The notes under the pieces: model-generated | Told to the model about the DNA's origin: nothing | The model's database searches: none | What the model saw: only the letters and a program-made list of their open reading frames with translations | Program-made: the position numbers and the translations under genes | Assembly (NCBI RefSeq): GCF_003917135.1 | Contig: NZ_RPDI01000004.1 | Coordinates: 88,495-152,494, forward strand | DNA from: Leucobacter chromiireducens | Lineage (GTDB): Bacteria > Actinomycetota > Actinomycetes > Actinomycetales > Microbacteriaceae | DNA: 64,000 nucleotides | Direction: 5' to 3' | Shown here: positions 25,858-34,167 of the stretch, one piece after another | Layout of the letters: every line of letters starts with the position of its first letter | Position numbering within the stretch: position 1 is the first letter of the stretch

Positions 25858-28590
25858 GTGGCAAACCCACGCGTACACGAGATCGCTGCGGAGATCGGTG
25901 TTGATAGCAAGGTCGTTCTGGCCAAGCTGAAGGAAATGGGCGAGTTCGTCAAGGCGTCCTCGTCGAGCGTCGCGCCCCCGGTCGCACGCAAGGTCAAGGC
26001 TGCGCTTGCGGCCGATGGCGTTGGCGGCACGCCCGCCGAGTCCGCGGCACCCGCCGCACCCAAGAGCCCCGCGGCGCAGAAGCCCGGCCCCCGGCCCGGC
26101 CCGAAGCCTGCCGCGCGCAAGGAGGCCGAGCCGGCTGCTCCCGCCGAGGCTGCGAAGCCGGCGGCCGAGCAGCCCGCCGCGGAGAAGCCTGCGGCTGAGA
26201 AGCCCGCCGCTCCGAAGCCCGCTGCGGCGAAGCCCGGTGCGAAGCCCGCTGCGGCGACCCCGGGCGCTGGCAAGCCCGGCGCTCCGAAGCCCGGTGGCCC
26301 GCGCCCCGGCAACAACCCGTTCGCCTCGAGCCAGGGCATGGGCATTCCGCGCCCGCCGCGCCCCGGCAACAACCCGTTCAGCTCGAACCAGGGCATGCCT
26401 CGCCCCGGTGGCGGAGCTGGCCGCCCGAACCCGGGCAACATCCCGCGTCCCTCGCCGCGCCCCGCACCCGGTGGTGCTGGCGCAGGTCGTCCCGGTGGCG
26501 CCGGTCGCCCCGGCGGCGGTCGTCCCGGTGGCGGCGGCTTCAACCGCCCGGGTGGCGGTGGCGGCGCCGGTGGTGCAGGCGCACCGGGGACCGGCTTCGG
26601 CGGTCCCCGTCCCGGCGGCGGCTTCGCCGGCCGCGGTCGCGGCGGTCGTGGCGCTGGCACCGCTGGTGCGTTCGGCCGCGGTGGCTCCAAGAGCAAGGCA
26701 CGCAAGTCGAAGCGGGCGAAGCGGGCAGAATTCGAGATGCGCGAGGCGCCGTCGCTCGGCGGCGTGAGCGTTCCCCGCGGCGACGGGTCGACCGCGATCC
26801 GTCTGCGCCGTGGCGCATCGCTGTCGGACTTCGCCGACAAGATCAACACGAGCGCGTCGAACCTCGTGACCGTCCTGTTCCACCTCGGTGAGATGGCGAC
26901 GGCGACGGAGTCGCTCGACGAGGCGACGTTCCAGATCCTCGGTGAGGAGCTGGGCTACAAGATCCAGGTCGTCTCGCCCGAGGACGAGGACCGCGAGCTG
27001 CTCGAGGGCTTCGACATCGACATCGAGTCGGAGCTCGAGGAGGAGGGCGACGACGTCCTGCAGCCCCGCCCGCCCGTGGTCACGGTCATGGGTCACGTCG
27101 ATCACGGTAAGACCCGACTGCTCGACGCGATCCGCAAGGCGAACGTTGGCGGCGGCGAGGCCGGCGGCATCACGCAGCACATCGGTGCGTACCAGGTGCA
27201 CACCGAGCACGACGGCGTCGAGCGCGCGCTGACCTTCATCGATACCCCGGGTCACGAGGCGTTCACCGCCATGCGTGCCCGTGGTGCGCAGGTCACCGAC
27301 ATCGCGATCCTCGTGGTCGCGGCGGACGACGGCATCATGCCCCAGACGATTGAGGCGCTCAACCACGCGCAGTCGGCGAACGTGCCGATCGTGGTCGCGG
27401 TCAACAAGATCGATAAGGAAGACGCGAACCCGGAGAAGGTGCGCCAGCAGCTCACCGAGTTCGGCCTCGTCTCCGAGGAATGGGGCGGCGACGTCATGTT
27501 CGTCGACGTCTCGGCGAAGAACAACATCGGTATCACCGAGCTGCTCGACGCGGTGCTCCTCACCGCCGACGCCGGTCTCGACCTCCGCGCGAACCCGGAC
27601 AAGGACGCGCGCGGTGTGGCCATCGAGGCGAAGCTCGACAAGGGCCGCGGCTCGGTGGCGACCGTGCTCATCCAGTCGGGTACCCTCCGCGTCGGCGACG
27701 CGATCGTTGCGGGCACGGCCTACGGCCGCGTGCGTGCGATGAGCGACGAGAACGGCGATCCGGTTGTCGAGGCGCTGCCCTCGCGCCCGGTGCAGGTGCA
27801 GGGCCTCTCGAGCGTTCCGCGTGCCGGTGACAACTTCATCGTGACCCCCGAGGACCGCACGGCACGCCAGATCGCTGAGAAGCGTGAGGCCGCCGAGCGC
27901 AACGCGCAGCTGGCGAAGGCCCGCAAGCGCATCAGCCTCGAAGAGTTCACGAAGGCGCTTGAGGACGGCAAGGTTGAGTCGCTCAACCTCATCATCAAGG
28001 GTGACGTGTCGGGTGCCGTTGAGGCACTCGAGGAGTCGCTCATGAAGATCGAGGTGGACGATTCGGTCCAGCTCCGGATCCTCCACCGCGGCGTCGGCGC
28101 GATCACCGAGTCGGACGTGGATCTCGCCACGATCGACAACGCGATCGTCATCGGCTTCAACGTGCGCCCCGACGTCAAGGCCCGCGAGCGTGCTGCGCGC
28201 GAGGGCATCGACATCCGCTTCTACAACGTCATCTACAACGCGCTCGACGACATTGAGGCATCGCTCAAGGGCATGCTCAAGCCCGAGTACGAGGAGAAGC
28301 AGTCGGGTGTCGCGGAGATCCGCGAGGTGTTCCGCTCGTCCAAGTTCGGCAACATCGCTGGTGTCATCGTCCGCTCCGGTACGATCACGCGCAACGCGAA
28401 GGCGCGCGTCATCCGCGAGGGCGTCGTCATCGCCGATGGCCTCGCCATCGAGTCGCTGCGTCGCTTCAAGGACGACGTCACCGAGGTGAAGGTGGACTTC
28501 GAGGCTGGTATCGGCCTCGGCAAGTACAACGACATCCAGATCGGCGACGAGATCGAGACCACCGAGATGGTGGAGAAGCCCCGCGACTAG
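25858..28590 (+). CDS. infB: Translation initiation factor IF-2
   Basis: A 910-residue GTPase that brings fMet-tRNA to the 30S subunit. After a short N-terminal IF2N domain ([19 protein letters not shown]) comes ~230 residues of Pro/Ala/Gly-rich low complexity (repeated RPGGGG-type units), a second IF2N domain, then the G domain: G1 [13 protein letters not shown]3 DTPGHEAF, G4 VAVNKIDK. Domains II-IV complete the family. The GTG at 25858 with AGGAGA 3 nt upstream is preferred over an in-frame GTG seven codons earlier. Confidence 0.97.
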   Translation: MANPRVHEIAAEIGVDSKVVLAKLKEMGEFVKASSSSVAPPVARKVKAALAADGVGGTPAESAAPAAPKSPAAQKPGPRPGPKPAARKEAEPAAPAEAAKPAAEQPAAEKPAAEKPAAPKPAAAKPGAKPAAATPGAGKPGAPKPGGPRPGNNPFASSQGMGIPRPPRPGNNPFSSNQGMPRPGGGAGRPNPGNIPRPSPRPAPGGAGAGRPGGAGRPGGGRPGGGGFNRPGGGGGAGGAGAPGTGFGGPRPGGGFAGRGRGGRGAGTAGAFGRGGSKSKARKSKRAKRAEFEMREAPSLGGVSVPRGDGSTAIRLRRGASLSDFADKINTSASNLVTVLFHLGEMATATESLDEATFQILGEELGYKIQVVSPEDEDRELLEGFDIDIESELEEEGDDVLQPRPPVVTVMGHVDHGKTRLLDAIRKANVGGGEAGGITQHIGAYQVHTEHDGVERALTFIDTPGHEAFTAMRARGAQVTDIAILVVAADDGIMPQTIEALNHAQSANVPIVVAVNKIDKEDANPEKVRQQLTEFGLVSEEWGGDVMFVDVSAKNNIGITELLDAVLLTADAGLDLRANPDKDARGVAIEAKLDKGRGSVATVLIQSGTLRVGDAIVAGTAYGRVRAMSDENGDPVVEALPSRPVQVQGLSSVPRAGDNFIVTPEDRTARQIAEKREAAERNAQLAKARKRISLEEFTKALEDGKVESLNLIIKGDVSGAVEALEESLMKIEVDDSVQLRILHRGVGAITESDVDLATIDNAIVIGFNVRPDVKARERAAREGIDIRFYNVIYNALDDIEASLKGMLKPEYEEKQSGVAEIREVFRSSKFGNIAGVIVRSGTITRNAKARVIREGVVIADGLAIESLRRFKDDVTEVKVDFEAGIGLGKYNDIQIGDEIETTEMVEKPRD

Positions 28591-28606
28591 TCGCAAGTGG
28601 GAACGG

Positions 28607-28646
28607 AGAAGGGCCCGGGCAGCGCGTGCGCTGCCCGGGCCCTTCT
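28607..28646. terminator. Two-way terminator between infB and the VOC gene
   Basis: Arms 28607-28625 and 28628-28646 are perfectly complementary over 19 bp (the innermost pair opens to form the loop), at a convergent junction, with a CT-rich stretch after the stem on the plus strand. Confidence 0.85.
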
Positions 28647-28661
28647 CTCTCGTCGGCCGGG

Positions 28662-29069
28662 TCAGAGCTCCTGGACGCGGACGGTGTTCCCCGCCGGGTC
28701 GCGGAACGCGAAGTCGCGCGTGCCCCAGTCCTGGGCCATGGGCTCCTGGAGCACCTCAACGGCGGACGCCTCGACGCGCGCGAACAGCCCGTCGAGATCG
28801 TCGGTGGCGAACACCACGGAGGCGTAGGATCCCTTCGCGATGAGCTCGTGGATCACGCGCTTCTCGTCGTCGGTGAGCCCGGGATCGACCGCTGGTGGGG
28901 TGAGCACGATGGAGGTGTCGGGCTGCGCGGGCGGGCCGACGGTCAGCCACCGCATATCGCCGTACCCGACATCGTTGCGCACCTCGAATTCGAGCACGTC
29001 GCGGTAGAACGCGAGCGAGGCTTCGGCATCGGTGTGCGGGAGGAACGTGACGTGAATGTTGATCTTCAT
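28662..29069 (-). CDS. VOC (glyoxalase/bleomycin-resistance) superfamily protein
   Basis: A 135-residue single-unit VOC protein: INIHVTFLPHTDAEASLAFYRDVLEFEV at the start is the typical first beta-alpha unit, and FAFRDPAGNTVRVQEL closes the second, with a metal-type Glu in the last strand. Substrate cannot be told from sequence; such stand-alone proteins may be isomerases, dioxygenases or drug-binding proteins. The ATG at 29069 is preferred over one nine codons upstream that overlaps the AraC gene. It lies 10 bp after the AraC-family gene and is probably its partner or target. Confidence 0.85.
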   Translation of the reverse strand: MKINIHVTFLPHTDAEASLAFYRDVLEFEVRNDVGYGDMRWLTVGPPAQPDTSIVLTPPAVDPGLTDDEKRVIHELIAKGSYASVVFATDDLDGLFARVEASAVEVLQEPMAQDWGTRDFAFRDPAGNTVRVQEL

Positions 29070-29079
29070 GCCGGTCACG

Positions 29080-29520
29080 CTACTCTTCGCCGGCACCGGG
29101 AACTTCTCGAATCCTGACCGGTTTCGTCGCGCGCATCGTGACGATGCTCGGCAGCCCGCCGAGCGGTCCGCCGCCCTCCCTGCGGTAGCGGCCCGGCGAG
29201 ACCCCGACGAGCTCGGTGAAGCGCGTAGTGAACGTGCCGAGGGAGCCGTAGCCCACGGCGAAGCACACCTCCGTGACCGAGAGGTCGCCCCGCCGCAGCA
29301 GCGTCATCGCGCGCTCGATGCGGCGCGTCATCAGGTAGCTGTACGGGGACTCGCCGTACGTCGCGGCGAACTCACGGCTGAGGTGGCCGGCGGACATCCC
29401 GACGCCGCGGCCCAGCTCGGCGACGTTGAGCGGCTCGGCGTACTCGCGGTCGATCCGATCCCGCACCGATCGCAGCAGCCGCAGCGCGTGGAGCCGCCGC
29501 GCATCGGGTGAGTGTGACAT
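29080..29520 (-). CDS. AraC-family transcriptional regulator (DNA-binding domain only)
   Basis: A 146-residue protein consisting almost only of the double helix-turn-helix domain: first HTH around LNVAELGRGVGMSAGHLSRE, second around LSVTEVCFAVGYGSLGTFTT with the ending VGVSPGRYRR. No ligand-binding domain is present, as in the short AraC proteins often paired with a VOC gene. It lies between the DUF805 gene (9-bp gap) and the VOC gene (10-bp gap), all on one strand. Confidence 0.9.
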   Translation of the reverse strand: MSHSPDARRLHALRLLRSVRDRIDREYAEPLNVAELGRGVGMSAGHLSREFAATYGESPYSYLMTRRIERAMTLLRRGDLSVTEVCFAVGYGSLGTFTTRFTELVGVSPGRYRREGGGPLGGLPSIVTMRATKPVRIREVPGAGEE

Positions 29521-29529
29521 CGAAGCCGC

Positions 29530-30216
29530 TCAGGATCCGGGCTGCGCCTGCGGCGGCGTGGGATCCCAGTGCCCGGTGTGCGCGCCTGGGGCGGGGACCG
29601 CGACGTCGAACCGTCGCCCCTCGGGGCGTGAGCGCATGAGGAGCAGCACGAGCACGGCGACGTCGCCGAACGGGGCAAACGTGAGGAACCAGAGCGGGCC
29701 GGGGAAGTTCGCGTCGTGGAGGCGTCGCCAGCTGCACGCGATCGCCGGCAGCGCGAGTGCGAGCGTGGCGAGGACACCGACGAAGAAGACCGCGATCGCC
29801 GCGTCCGTCGCGGTGCGCGTCGGCAGCGCCAGGACGACGGGGATCATGACCAGCCACGCGAGGAGCAGGAGCGCGGTGAACAGCCGCGAGAACCACATCT
29901 CGCTGAGCGAGGCACGCCCGTCGAACTGGGCGTAGCCGCGGAAGAACCGCGCGATTGCCTGCCCGAACGTTGCGCCGTAGAGCGGGCGGGTCATGTCGCG
30001 CGGATCGCGCGCGCCGTCGAACGGCTCGCCCGGGCCGGGGGCCGGCAAAGCCCAGGCGGGGCCGGGGTACGTGGCGTCGTACGGCGGGGCCTGTGGCGGA
30101 GCGTACTGGGGTGCGGCGTACTGAGGCGCGGCCGGCGGGGCGTACTGGGGTGGTGCGTACTGCGGCGGTGTCGGCTGCGTGGGATCGGGGTGGGGGCCTG
30201 GCGCGTTCTCGGTCAC
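29530..30216 (-). CDS. DUF805 membrane protein
   Basis: About 228 residues. The N-terminal ~75 are Pro/Gln/Tyr-rich (repeated PPQYAP units); the C-terminal half is a DUF805 domain with four hydrophobic segments, starting FFRGYAQFDGRASLSEMW and including the family motif ACSWRRLHDANFPGPLW. Function is unknown. The GTG at 30216 has GGAAG 8 nt upstream; another GTG at 30264 would add 16 residues, so the start is uncertain. Confidence 0.82.
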   Translation of the reverse strand: MTENAPGPHPDPTQPTPPQYAPPQYAPPAAPQYAAPQYAPPQAPPYDATYPGPAWALPAPGPGEPFDGARDPRDMTRPLYGATFGQAIARFFRGYAQFDGRASLSEMWFSRLFTALLLLAWLVMIPVVLALPTRTATDAAIAVFFVGVLATLALALPAIACSWRRLHDANFPGPLWFLTFAPFGDVAVLVLLLMRSRPEGRRFDVAVPAPGAHTGHWDPTPPQAQPGS

Positions 30217-30310
30217 GAGGTCAACTTCCAGTTGTGGGGGAATGGGGAGCTGGGGCGCTTCCACGCTACCCGCAGGAGGCGAGTCCCGGGCGGCGTCCTG
30301 CGCCCGCGGC

Positions 30311-30316
30311 TAGTAT
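30311..30316 (+). promoter_or_regulatory. Leaderless -10 element of rbfA
   Basis: TAGTAT is followed by 6 nt and the ATG of rbfA. Confidence 0.55.
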
Positions 30317-30322
30317 TGGAGT

Positions 30323-30760
30323 ATGACGAATCCACGTGCGGGGAAGGTAGCGGAGCGAATCCAGCAGATCATCGCTCGCCGCCTGGAGAAGGGGCTGCGC
30401 GATCCGCGGCTCGGTTTTGTGACCATCACGGATGTCCGGGTGACGGGCGATCTGCAGCAGGCGAGCGTGTTCTACACGGTGTACGGCGATGAGCAGGAGC
30501 AGGCGGACACCGCTGCGGCGCTCAAGGCGGCGACCGGCATGCTGCGCAGCGAGGTGGGCAAGCAGCTCGGCACCCGGCTGACGCCGACGCTTGAGTTCAT
30601 CCACGATGAGCTGCCGGAGAGCGCGCAGCACCTGAGTGATCTGCTGGCCGAGGCGAAGCGCCGCGACGACGAGTCGGCGGCGCTGGCGGCGAACGCGAGC
30701 TTCGCCGGGGAGGCCGACCCGTACACGAAGCCACGCGACGCGGAGGACGAGGAGCAGTAG
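30323..30760 (+). CDS. rbfA: Ribosome-binding factor A
   Basis: A 145-residue protein with the single KH-like fold of RbfA: an N-terminal helix (RIQQIIARRLEKGLRDPRLG) and the strand motif FVTITDVRVTGDLQQASVFY, ending in an acidic tail (DAEDEEQ). It matures the 30S subunit by acting on the 16S 5' region. In this genome it is separated from infB by a minus-strand block (VOC, AraC, DUF805), and a probable leaderless promoter of its own fits that separation. Confidence 0.95.
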   Translation: MTNPRAGKVAERIQQIIARRLEKGLRDPRLGFVTITDVRVTGDLQQASVFYTVYGDEQEQADTAAALKAATGMLRSEVGKQLGTRLTPTLEFIHDELPESAQHLSDLLAEAKRRDDESAALAANASFAGEADPYTKPRDAEDEEQ

Positions 30761-30785
30761 GGCGCTGAGCGCCCGCTCCGCGAGC

Positions 30786-30844
30786 AATTGCTGCGAGTGC
30801 GATCCGGTATCGGCGAACCGAACCGGATCACACTCGCAGCAATT
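30786..30844. repeat. GATCCGGT/ACCGGATC palindrome, copy C (convergent rbfA/mutY junction)
   Basis: Arms 30786-30808 and 30822-30844 pair over 23 bp with one mismatch; the loop contains TCGG-CGAA-CCGA, so the hairpin can extend to a CGAA tetraloop. The inner GATCCGGT/ACCGGATC and the outer GCGAGTG/CACTCGC parts are shared with copies A and B. On the plus strand AATTTT follows. Confidence 0.8.
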
Positions 30845-30865
30845 TTGGTATTGATGGGGGGCGGG

Positions 30866-31741
30866 CTACGGGAGGGCGAGGGAGTCCGCTGGGGACTCTC
30901 GGATGAGGCCGTCGGCGAGGAGCGTTGCGACGGCTCGGGCGGCCTGATCGGGATCGCTGCTCGCCGCCCGCAGCGCATCCGCCCGCGGCACCGCGCCGTC
31001 GGCCGTTCGCAGCAGCGCGAGCACCCTGCCGCGCGCCTGCCGGTCGCTGCCCTCGAAGCGCGCCTGCCGTGGCCGCTTCGCCGGCGCGTTGTCCGGGTAG
31101 CCGGCGCCGCGCCACTCGCACAGCGCCGCGATGGGGCAGTCGTCGCAGCGCGGAGCGCGCGCGGTGCAGACGATCGCGCCGAGCTCCATCGCGGCGGCGT
31201 TGAACGTTGCCGCCGCCGCGGGGTCGGCGGGCAGCAGCGCCGCCATGTCGTCGAGGTCGCGCGCGGCCGGCATGCCCGCAGCCGCCCTGCCGTGCACCGC
31301 GCGGGCGATCACCCTGCGCGTGTTCGTGTCGACGACGGGGTGGTGATCCCCGAACGCGAACGTGGCGACCGCGCGTGCCGTGTACGGCCCGATCCCGGTG
31401 AGCGCGAGCAGCTGCTCAACGTCCGCGGGCACCGCGCCCCCGTGCTGCTCCGTGATCTCCACGGCGGCGCGGTGCAGCCAGAGTGCGCGCCGCGGGTAGC
31501 CGAGCCGATCCCACGCGCGCACCGCCTCGCCGGGTTCGGCTGCCGCGAGCGCCGCCGGCGTCGGCCACCGCTCAAGCCAGGCGGACCACCGCGGGATGAC
31601 GCGGTCGACCTGGGTCTGCTGCAGCATGAACTCGGAGACGAGGATCGCCCACGGCGTCGTGTCCGGCTCGCGCCAGGGCAGCTCGCGCGCCGCCAGCCCG
31701 TACCAGGCATTGACGGCCTGCGCGATCCCCGTGGTGTCCAT
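30866..31741 (-). CDS. mutY: A/G-specific adenine DNA glycosylase
   Basis: About 291 residues. A helix-hairpin-helix (LTGIGPYTARAV), the catalytic Asp in HHPVVDTNTRRV, and the [4Fe-4S] cluster Cys set (VCTARAPRCDDCPIAALCEW) identify MutY, which removes A opposite 8-oxoG. The early LMLQQTQV stretch (here EFMLQQTQVDR) contacts the mismatch. The usual C-terminal NUDT1-like 8-oxoG recognition domain is much reduced, ending in a short winged-helix-like tail. ATG 31741 is chosen, with TAGACT 7 nt upstream. Confidence 0.93.
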   Translation of the reverse strand: MDTTGIAQAVNAWYGLAARELPWREPDTTPWAILVSEFMLQQTQVDRVIPRWSAWLERWPTPAALAAAEPGEAVRAWDRLGYPRRALWLHRAAVEITEQHGGAVPADVEQLLALTGIGPYTARAVATFAFGDHHPVVDTNTRRVIARAVHGRAAAGMPAARDLDDMAALLPADPAAAATFNAAAMELGAIVCTARAPRCDDCPIAALCEWRGAGYPDNAPAKRPRQARFEGSDRQARGRVLALLRTADGAVPRADALRAASSDPDQAARAVATLLADGLIRESPADSLALP

Positions 31742-31748
31742 CCGCACC

Positions 31749-31754
31749 AGTCTA
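31749..31754 (-). promoter_or_regulatory. Leaderless -10 element of mutY
   Basis: TAGACT on the minus strand lies 7 nt before the ATG; it falls in the 16-bp gap after the DUF2871 gene. Confidence 0.4.
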
Positions 31755-31757
31755 CGG

Positions 31758-32201
31758 TCAGGCCGGGGTGGGAGCCTCGGCGCCTCGCACGGCCGCGCGG
31801 AGCGCGATGAAGAGGGCGATGATGCCGCCGGTGATGGCGATGTGGCCGAGACCCGCGATGCCGGAGATCGCCGCGGACGACTCGATGCCGAGCACGGTCA
31901 TGCTGCCGTGCACGATGAGCATCGCCGAGGTGATGATCACGCCGGAGTGGTAGAGCCCGAGGAACCAGCCGGTCGCGCGCTTCGCGGCGGAGAACGCGAA
32001 CACGCGCTCGAGGCCGAGCAGGATGAGGAACGGGAAGAAGCCGAGCGCGAGGAGGTGGGTGTGCGCGACGCTGAGCTGCGTGAACGCGCCCTCTGGGAAG
32101 TCGTTCAGCTTGGTGAACTCGCGAAAGAACACGCCGGCTGCGACGCCGAGACCGGCGTACACGAATGCGGAGGTGAGGAGGTGGCGCAGAGGATTCTTCA
32201 T
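31758..32201 (-). CDS. DUF2871 membrane protein
   Basis: A 147-residue protein with four membrane segments. The pattern VAHTHLLALGFFPFLILLGLE, with an intramembrane His pair, and a later HSGVIITSAMLIVHGSM are typical of the DUF2871 family found in Gram-positive bacteria; conserved His residues suggest metal or haem contact, but no function is established. The ATG at 32201 is chosen over one six codons upstream. It precedes mutY by 16 bp and is divergent to truB. Confidence 0.8.
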   Translation of the reverse strand: MKNPLRHLLTSAFVYAGLGVAAGVFFREFTKLNDFPEGAFTQLSVAHTHLLALGFFPFLILLGLERVFAFSAAKRATGWFLGLYHSGVIITSAMLIVHGSMTVLGIESSAAISGIAGLGHIAITGGIIALFIALRAAVRGAEAPTPA

Positions 32202-32264
32202 ACTCTGAGCCTCGCCCACCGTGCGTCACCGGGCATCAGCCGAATTGATGACTTCCGCGCGCAG

Positions 32265-32270
32265 TAGGCT
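32265..32270 (+). promoter_or_regulatory. Leaderless -10 element of truB
   Basis: TAGGCT is followed by 6 nt and the GTG start. The spacer GGAGGG could instead be read as a ribosome binding site directly abutting the start, which is too close. Confidence 0.45.
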
Positions 32271-32276
32271 GGAGGG

Positions 32277-33242
32277 GTGACTTCCGCCTCCGTTTCCTTG
32301 CCCCCGCACGGTGGGATCCTGCTGCTCGACAAGTCCGAGGGGTGGACCAGCCACGACGCCGTCGCGAAGTCGCGCCGCGCGCTCGGCACACGCAAGGTCG
32401 GCCACGCAGGCACGCTCGATCCGATGGCCACCGGCTTGCTGGTGCTCGGCGCCGGCCCGGCGACCCGGCTGCTCACCCACCTGGTCGGCCTCGACAAGAC
32501 GTACCGCACCACGATTCGTCTGGGGATCGCGACCGTGACGGACGACCGGGAGGGCGATACCACAGCGGTCGCGGACGCCGCCGATGTGGCAGCGGTGCTG
32601 GCGGATCCCGAGCGGATTGGTGCCGCGGTGCGCGAGCTCACCGGCGACATCCTGCAGTCGCCGAGCGCGGTGAGCGCCATCAAGGTGGACGGGCAGCGCG
32701 CGTACGACCGGGTGCGCGCCGGCGAGAACGTCGAGTTGAAGCAGCGCCCCGTGACGATCCACGCGTTCGATATCGAGGCGCCGCGCGCAGCGACGGCCGC
32801 CGACGGCACCGCGGTCATCGACATCGACGCAACCGTGCGGTGCTCGACCGGAACGTACATTCGCGCGCTCGCTCGGGATCTGGGCGCGGCGCTCGGGCTC
32901 GGCGGGCACCTGACCGCGCTGCGCCGCACAGCGGTGGGGCCGTTCGACGTCGCCGACGCCGGCACGATCGAGCAGCTGGTGGCCGGCGACAACGTGCGAC
33001 TGCTGGAGCCGGCCGCGGTGGCGACGGAGCTGTTCCCTGCGCTCCAGCTCGACGCGCAGCAGACCCTCGACCTCGGCCACGGGAAGCGGGTTGAGGTGGG
33101 TGCCGATCGGGATGCGAAGCTCGCCGCGGCGCTCGCGCCGGACGGGCGCCTCATCGGCCTCGTGTCGGTGCGGGCGGGCCGCACGCGCGTCGTGACGAAC
33201 TTCCCAACGCCGGATACCGCCACGACCGGGGGAGACGCATGA
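32277..33242 (+). CDS. truB: tRNA pseudouridine(55) synthase
   Basis: A 321-residue enzyme that isomerises U55 in the T-loop of tRNAs. The catalytic Asp lies in VGHAGTLDPMATGLLVLG, followed by KTYRTTIRLGIAT; the second motif VSAIKVDGQRAYDRVRAGE and third CSTGTYIRALARDLG are present, and a C-terminal PUA-like segment ends the protein. It overlaps the next gene by ATGA. The ribF gene that often follows truB is absent. Confidence 0.95.
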   Translation: MTSASVSLPPHGGILLLDKSEGWTSHDAVAKSRRALGTRKVGHAGTLDPMATGLLVLGAGPATRLLTHLVGLDKTYRTTIRLGIATVTDDREGDTTAVADAADVAAVLADPERIGAAVRELTGDILQSPSAVSAIKVDGQRAYDRVRAGENVELKQRPVTIHAFDIEAPRAATAADGTAVIDIDATVRCSTGTYIRALARDLGAALGLGGHLTALRRTAVGPFDVADAGTIEQLVAGDNVRLLEPAAVATELFPALQLDAQQTLDLGHGKRVEVGADRDAKLAAALAPDGRLIGLVSVRAGRTRVVTNFPTPDTATTGGDA

Positions 33243-33595
33243 TTCTCGGCTACGCGATCGCGCTGATCGCTGTTGCGCTCATTGGCGCGGTGCTGTGCCT
33301 CGTCGAGGCGCTGCGGAAGCGCGGACCGAACGATTTCACGATGGGGGCGACGCTCGTTGTCGCCCTGCTGCTGCTCGTGCAGATCATCATCTCGATCGCC
33401 GCGCCGTTCGCGGGGAACACGGCGACGGGCGATCCGCTGGAGTTCTGGATGTACCTGATCGTGGCGTTCCTGCTGCCGATCGGCGCGGGGTTCTGGGCGC
33501 TCGTCGATCGCACGCGATGGGCGAATCTGGTGCTCGCGGTGGTGCACCTCTCGGCCGCGGTGATGACGTACCGCATGCTCGTGATTTGGGGCTAG
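33239..33595 (+). CDS. Small four-TM membrane protein
   Basis: A 118-residue hydrophobic protein with about four membrane helices (1-20, 34-56, 66-86, 92-115) and few polar loops (RKRGPNDF, DRTRW). No family is recognised. It overlaps truB by four bases and is therefore co-translated with it. Similar small membrane proteins after truB are common in actinobacteria, but no function is known to me. Confidence 0.75.
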   Translation: MILGYAIALIAVALIGAVLCLVEALRKRGPNDFTMGATLVVALLLLVQIIISIAAPFAGNTATGDPLEFWMYLIVAFLLPIGAGFWALVDRTRWANLVLAVVHLSAAVMTYRMLVIWG

Positions 33596-33699
33596 CGCTG
33601 GCGTCGCACCGCCCGCGACACGCCTGACCAGGTCGCGAGTGTGACACGTCAGCGTGTTGGTGAGCTTCAAGTCGAGCTTGAGGGTTTACACTTTCCGGC

Positions 33700-33728
33700 T
33701 TGACTTGCACGAATCACAACGGTGTAAT
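33700..33728 (+). promoter_or_regulatory. Promoter of whiB
   Basis: TTGACT (33700-33705) and TGTAAT (33723-33728) are separated by 17 bp, each one base off the vegetative consensus. This is the best sigma70-type promoter in the window and gives a leader of about 50 nt before whiB. Confidence 0.75.
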
Positions 33729-33788
33729 TAATGCATTGTCCCGACGAACCCGTCGCGACACGCGGGTCAAGCAGGAAAGGGGCGCAAC

Positions 33789-34097
33789 GTGAACGAAACA
33801 CCGCAGACTCCGGTCCCCGGTAATTGGTTCGTTGACCCCGTATTCCTCGGAGTCCCCGGCGTGCGCGAGGAGGACGAGGCCCTCGCCTGGCAGAGCGACG
33901 CGCTCTGCGCCCAGACGGATCCCGAGGCGTTCTTCCCCGAAAAGGGTGGCTCGACGCGCGAGGCGAAGCGCATCTGCGAGAGCTGCGAGGTGCGCTCCGA
34001 GTGCCTCGACTACGCGCTGCAGAACGATGAGCGCTTCGGCATTTGGGGCGGGCTCTCCGAGCGCGAGCGCCGCCGCCTGCGCCGCGAGGCGATCTAG
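33789..34097 (+). CDS. whiB2: WhiB2-type iron-sulfur transcription factor
   Basis: A 102-residue Wbl protein. The four Cys ligands of the [4Fe-4S] cluster are Cys40, Cys63, Cys66 and Cys72; the turn GIWGGLSERERRRLRR contacts RNAP sigma and DNA. The stretch ALCAQTDPEAFFPEKGGSTR is characteristic of WhiB2/WhmD, which controls septation and cell division genes. AGGAAAGGGG precedes the ATG. As in related actinobacteria it is followed by a large glycosyltransferase-like gene. Confidence 0.93.
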   Translation: MNETPQTPVPGNWFVDPVFLGVPGVREEDEALAWQSDALCAQTDPEAFFPEKGGSTREAKRICESCEVRSECLDYALQNDERFGIWGGLSERERRRLRREAI

Positions 34098-34152
34098 CGG
34101 CCGGATGCCAGGCCACACGGTGCGGCTCCATCTTTCGCGCCGCCGAGCGGCC

Positions 34153-34158
34153 TAGACT
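34153..34158 (+). promoter_or_regulatory. -10-like element before the giant glycosyltransferase gene
   Basis: TAGACT lies 9 nt before the ATG, which would give a leader of only about 3 nt. Weak evidence for near-leaderless transcription. Confidence 0.35.
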
Positions 34159-34167
34159 GGGCGCGAT

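Noticed and set aside
25792..28596. A 934-residue open frame on the minus strand
   Set aside because: Exact antisense shadow of infB.
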